Assembly: GCF_024436375.1 (NCBI RefSeq)
Contig: NZ_JAFMZM010000003.1
Coordinates: 17,529 to 81,528, forward strand
Source: Nocardioides astragali
GTDB lineage: Bacteria; Actinomycetota; Actinomycetes; Propionibacteriales; Nocardioidaceae
DNA length: 64,000 bases
Reading direction: 5' to 3'
In this document: positions 61,801 through 64,000 of the stretch, in pieces
How the letters are laid out: each line of letters opens with the position of its first letter
How positions within the stretch are numbered: position 1 is the first letter of the stretch
Translations under genes and position numbers: made by a program
The notes under the pieces: generated by a model
What the model was told of the DNA's origin: nothing
What the model saw: only the letters and a program-made list of their open reading frames with translations
The model's database searches: none

Positions 61801-64000
61801 CGGCAGCGCCGGTGACGTGGTCAGCGTGGAGGTGACGCCGAACGACGGGACAGTCAACGGTGCGGCGGTCAACGACTCGGTCACCGTCGCCAACAGCGCC
61901 CCGGAGCTGGGGTCGGTGGCCATCACCCCGACCACGGCCGGGACGAACACCATCCTGACCGCGACCCCGAACGGGTACGCCGACGCTGACGGCGACGCCG
62001 CCAGCTACCACTACCAGTGGTTCAAGAACGACACCGCCCTGGACGGCGAAACCGGCTCCACGCTGGACCTGGGCTCGGACGGCAACGGCGGTCGCGGCGA
62101 CGTGATCAAGGTCGAGGTCTACGCCACCGACGGCAACGGCGGCACCTCACCGACCCGCGCCGACCAGCTCACCGTCGCCAACACAGCCCCGGACCTGGGG
62201 TCGGTGGCCATCACCCCGACCACGGCCGGGACGAACACCATCCTGACCGCGACCCCGAACGGGTACGCCGACGCTGACGGCGACGCCGCCAGCTACCACT
62301 ACCAGTGGTTCAAGAACGACACCGCCCTGGACGGCGAAACCGGCTCCACGCTGGACCTGGGCTCGGACGGCAACGGCGGTCGCGGCGACGTGATCAAGGT
62401 CGAGGTCTACGCCACCGACGGCAACGGCGGCACCTCCCCGACCCGCGCCGACCAGCTCACCGTCGCCAACACCGCCCCGGACCTGGGGTCGGTGGCCATC
62501 ACCCCGATCACGGCCGGGACGAACACCATCCTGACCGCGACCCCGAACGGGTACGCCGACGCTGACGGCGACGCCGCCAGCTACCACTACCAGTGGTTCA
62601 AGAACGACACCGCCCTGGACGGCGAAACCGGCTCCACGCTGGACCTGGGCTCGGACGGCAACGGCGGTCGCGGCGACGTGATCAAGGTCGAGGTCTACGC
62701 CACCGACGGCAACGGCGGCACCTCACCGACCCGCGCCGACCAGCTCACCGTCGCCAACACCGCCCCGGAGCTGGCCCCGATCAGCAATCAGATCGTGGAC
62801 GAGCAGGCTGTCCTGTCGTTCACTGCAGAGGGGTCCGACCAGGACAGCCCAGGTGACACGCTGACCTACTCGCTGGTCGGCGCCCCCGCTGGCGCATCGA
62901 TCGACCCACAGACTGGAGAGTTCACCTGGACCCCGAGCGAGACCCAGGGCGGCGCGGCGTACGAGCTCACCGTGAAGGTTTCCGACGGGACGCTCCACGC
63001 GACGCGAACCTTCACCGTCACCGTTGCCGAGGTCAACGTCGCCCCTGTGCTCGCGCACATCGACGACCAGGCCATCGATGAGGAGACCGTGCTGGCCTTC
63101 ACCGCCACCGCGACCGACGCCGACCGTCCCGCCAACACACTGAAGTTCTCTCTGGTCGACGCACCGGCGGGTGCCGCGATCGACGCGGACTCCGGCGACT
63201 TCACCTGGACCCCGAACGAGAACCAGGGCCCGGGCAGCTACACCTTCACCGTCAAGGTCACCGACAACGGCACCGGCACCCTGTCCGACACCGAGGAGAT
63301 CACCGTCACCGTCACCGAGGTCAACGTCGCCCCGGTGCTCGCGGAGATCGGCAACAAGCAGGTCGCTGAGGAGACCGAGCTGTCCTTCACCGCCACCGCG
63401 ACCGACTCCGACCGGCCGGCCAACACACTGAAGTTCTCCTTGGTCGACGCACCGGCGGGTGCCGCGATCGACGCGGACACCGGCGACTTCACCTGGACCC
63501 CGAACGAGAACCAGGGCCCGGGCAGCTACATCTTCACTGTCAAGGTCACCGACAACGGCACCGGCACCCTGTCCGACACCGAGGAGATCACCGTCACCGT
63601 CACCGAGGTCAACGTCGCTCCCGTGGCAAACGCTGACTCGGAGACGGTTGGGGAGGACTCGGGCGCGAGCACAATCGACGTGCTCGCCAACGACGAGGAT
63701 CACGACGTCCCGGCCCAGTCGTTGAAGGTCACCACCGTGACCCAGCCGGCGAACGGCACGGTGACGATCACCAACTCCGGTGCCAACGTGTCGTACACCC
63801 CGAACGGCAACTACAACGGGACCGACACCTTCACCTACACCGTCACCGACAACGGCACCACCGACGATGAGGCCGACCCCAAGTCCGACACCGCGACAGT
63901 CACGATCTCGGTGACCGCGGTCAACGACACCCCGGTCGCGAACGACGACACCGCCAGCACCGACGAGGACACCCTGGTGGCCACCGACGTGATCACCAAC
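58835..64000 (+). CDS. Giant secreted subtilase with cadherin/Ig-like repeats (3' end off window)
   Basis: Open for 1722 codons to the window edge from GTG 58835, with GGGGG eight bases upstream. A signal peptide (about 20-48) and an I9-type propeptide (GYIVSFGDGSTVADREAALS, about 57-125) precede the S8 catalytic domain with Asp160 (VLDTGV), His192 (NGHGTGMAS) and Ser342 (GTSASAAIVAG). Next come a beta-rich region, a DUF11 domain (about 710-810), a Big_9-type VDDTATTNEDT module (about 830-920), three 96-residue repeats (about 1017-1304), two 96-residue cadherin-like repeats (about 1399-1590) and more NDDTASTDEDT modules. Probably a cell-surface or exported adhesive protease. Confidence 0.92.
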   Translation, partial: MSSHQRQRPVPSSRATERSYLHRIGVLLVLALVASGLSALVSPAAATADEQTAAPQGYIVSFGDGSTVADREAALSAAGATDVSAVPKLNIYSASLDAAGLDALRADPQVRQVEADKVREVQGAPDDPGYVAQWGLPQIGWDAAYGAVQPAGSATVAVLDTGVNPTDDLGGNLVPGASMIDGDDGTADPNGHGTGMASIIAAGTNNGTGIAGVGYAGVSVMPVKVLGADGLGQDSDIVEGVVYAADHGADVILMSFSNPGRSGALQAAADYAWSKGAVLVAATGNDGSTTDTFPAGLAKVVGVSATTREDTLWSGSNSGADTFLAAPGVDVATGSSSLTGTSASAAIVAGTAALVKANDPSASNGVVVGRLARNADPAGTTAETGNGRVNLARALADTATDPVVPQGVAGAGGPVVGPYVAAANNDAHIAPGWAPTNTPTTFSTLYRKTTGNAVQHVRITLPAGYTNISVAATAYSSGTWSTPVINQVSRTVDVQLVSGTGLAVNDVDWARIDVTATTPQANQSGNAADWLMQTFTNTAGTAGAQSDNPPVLIGTTTNPSATITFVDGTGAPISNPVLENDESAIVRVRVTSASTATTIKYTDIAVPTCFSSPTAVTTTSSAGGTGGYATTVTDGFIRMAGGQIPNNGFLTVEFTTTPNCTSGTYLISSDPSTNASNPPSGTNQSVSTTGGSLTVAAGLADLSITKTDTPDPVNTNGTLTYTLGVSNAGPNDASAVKVVDTLPAGTSFVSATGTNWNCANASGTVTCNRTGGNLAPGAAPAITITVTAPIAGGSITNSATVSSPNDNTPANNTATASTRVNIAPVAVDDTATTNEDTAVAKNVIANDTDADNTNAELSVKAGSVSNPAHGTAALVTSGPDAGKVLYTPDANYNGPDSFTYRATDGTADSNIATVNVTVNAVNDAPVATVSLSPTSPTTDATLTATATKSDPDADPVTLTYVWKVNGTVRQTTSGSSSLTDTFDTSASGNGSAGDVVSVEVTPNDGTVNGAAVNDSVTVANSAPELGSVAITPTTAGTNTILTATPNGYADADGDAASYHYQWFKNDTALDGETGSTLDLGSDGNGGRGDVIKVEVYATDGNGGTSPTRADQLTVANTAPDLGSVAITPTTAGTNTILTATPNGYADADGDAASYHYQWFKNDTALDGETGSTLDLGSDGNGGRGDVIKVEVYATDGNGGTSPTRADQLTVANTAPDLGSVAITPITAGTNTILTATPNGYADADGDAASYHYQWFKNDTALDGETGSTLDLGSDGNGGRGDVIKVEVYATDGNGGTSPTRADQLTVANTAPELAPISNQIVDEQAVLSFTAEGSDQDSPGDTLTYSLVGAPAGASIDPQTGEFTWTPSETQGGAAYELTVKVSDGTLHATRTFTVTVAEVNVAPVLAHIDDQAIDEETVLAFTATATDADRPANTLKFSLVDAPAGAAIDADSGDFTWTPNENQGPGSYTFTVKVTDNGTGTLSDTEEITVTVTEVNVAPVLAEIGNKQVAEETELSFTATATDSDRPANTLKFSLVDAPAGAAIDADTGDFTWTPNENQGPGSYIFTVKVTDNGTGTLSDTEEITVTVTEVNVAPVANADSETVGEDSGASTIDVLANDEDHDVPAQSLKVTTVTQPANGTVTITNSGANVSYTPNGNYNGTDTFTYTVTDNGTTDDEADPKSDTATVTISVTAVNDTPVANDDTASTDEDTLVATDVITN
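61883..62746 (+). repeat. Three tandem 288-bp repeats inside the subtilase gene
   Basis: Units at 61883-62170, 62171-62458 and 62459-62746, each 96 codons, almost identical (for example GAGCTG/GACCTG and ACCACG/ATCACG changes). Each encodes a module with SVAITPTTAGTNTILTATP and YQWFKND. A fourth unit starts and diverges after 62747. Confidence 0.93.
63029..63604 (+). repeat. Two tandem 288-bp cadherin-like repeats inside the subtilase gene
   Basis: Units at 63029-63316 and 63317-63604, each 96 codons, sharing EVNVAPVLA, FSLVDAPAGAAIDAD and FTWTPNENQGPGSY. Unrelated in sequence to the 61883-62746 repeats but with the same 288-bp period. An earlier, more diverged unit precedes them from about 62760. 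Confidence 0.9.

Noticed and set aside
61978..63703. Minus-strand frames opposite the subtilase repeats
   Set aside because: Repetitive Gly/Val/Asp/Arg-rich shadows of the repeat codons on the opposite strand.

Overview
The window is high-GC DNA from an actinobacterium. Supporting signs are frequent GTG/TTG starts, ATGA-type overlaps, ffs beside dnaX, a DUF5063–recR–ybaB–dnaX block, an ESX-type (type VII) secretion locus, ANTAR regulators and GTP-type PEP carboxykinase. The gene style resembles Nocardioides and relatives (Propionibacteriales). That is an impression from content, not a database result.

Region 1 (1 to about 15116) looks like the right-hand part of an integrated mobile element. 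It has a truncated excisionase-like HTH gene, a second HTH gene, a MobF relaxase/helicase, a GNAT acetyltransferase and a NarL-type two-component system. Divergent from the two-component system is an SPFH / RCK_C / ArsB-NhaD-type transporter operon. Next come a small frameshifted gene, an AAA+ ATPase coupled to a cytoplasmic subtilase, a secreted protein, and a tyrosine integrase with a 21-bp palindrome over its 5' end. The element ends at a tRNA 3'-end fragment (probably tRNA-Pro). The old tRNA terminator lies just outside it, so an intact tRNA is predicted left of position 1.

Region 2 (15181-25345) is core chromosome: a membrane protein, asd-lysC (with an internal beta-subunit start), DUF5063-recR-ybaB-dnaX, SRP RNA, tRNA-Ser(GGA), and manC-wecB sugar-nucleotide genes with a membrane protein.

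Region 3 (25431-44995) is dominated by a type VII secretion system. mycP, eccB, eccD, two helical candidate substrates or partners, two WXG100 proteins and a second EccD-like protein are on the minus strand; a three-ATPase EccC is on the plus strand. After a HerA-like ATPase, a VapB-like protein, a LytR_C protein and a CPA1 antiporter comes a second ESX-related module: a WxG helical protein, a possible EspG-like protein and a degenerate alpha/beta hydrolase. A structured 139-bp repeat with covarying arms lies after eccC (twice in tandem) and after the second module. Both sites separate convergent genes.

Region 4 (45161-58595) holds a CoxE-type VWA/MoxR pair, tRNA-Ser(UGA) and tRNA-Ser(GCU), and a tiny secreted peptide facing a PLD-like/LuxR-type regulator. 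It also has two GTP-PEPCK paralogues flanking a GGDEF/EAL protein, tRNA-Arg(ACG), a ZIP metal transporter and two ANTAR proteins.

Region 5 (58835 to the end) is the first 1722 codons of a giant secreted subtilase with tandem 288-bp repeats; it runs off the window.

Most notable for follow-up are the covarying repeat, the ATPase-subtilase pair on the mobile element, the peptide/regulator pair, the Cys-to-Ser PEPCK paralogue, the doubled EccD, and the free-standing RCK_C protein that matches the C-terminus of the antiporter at 40565-42082.
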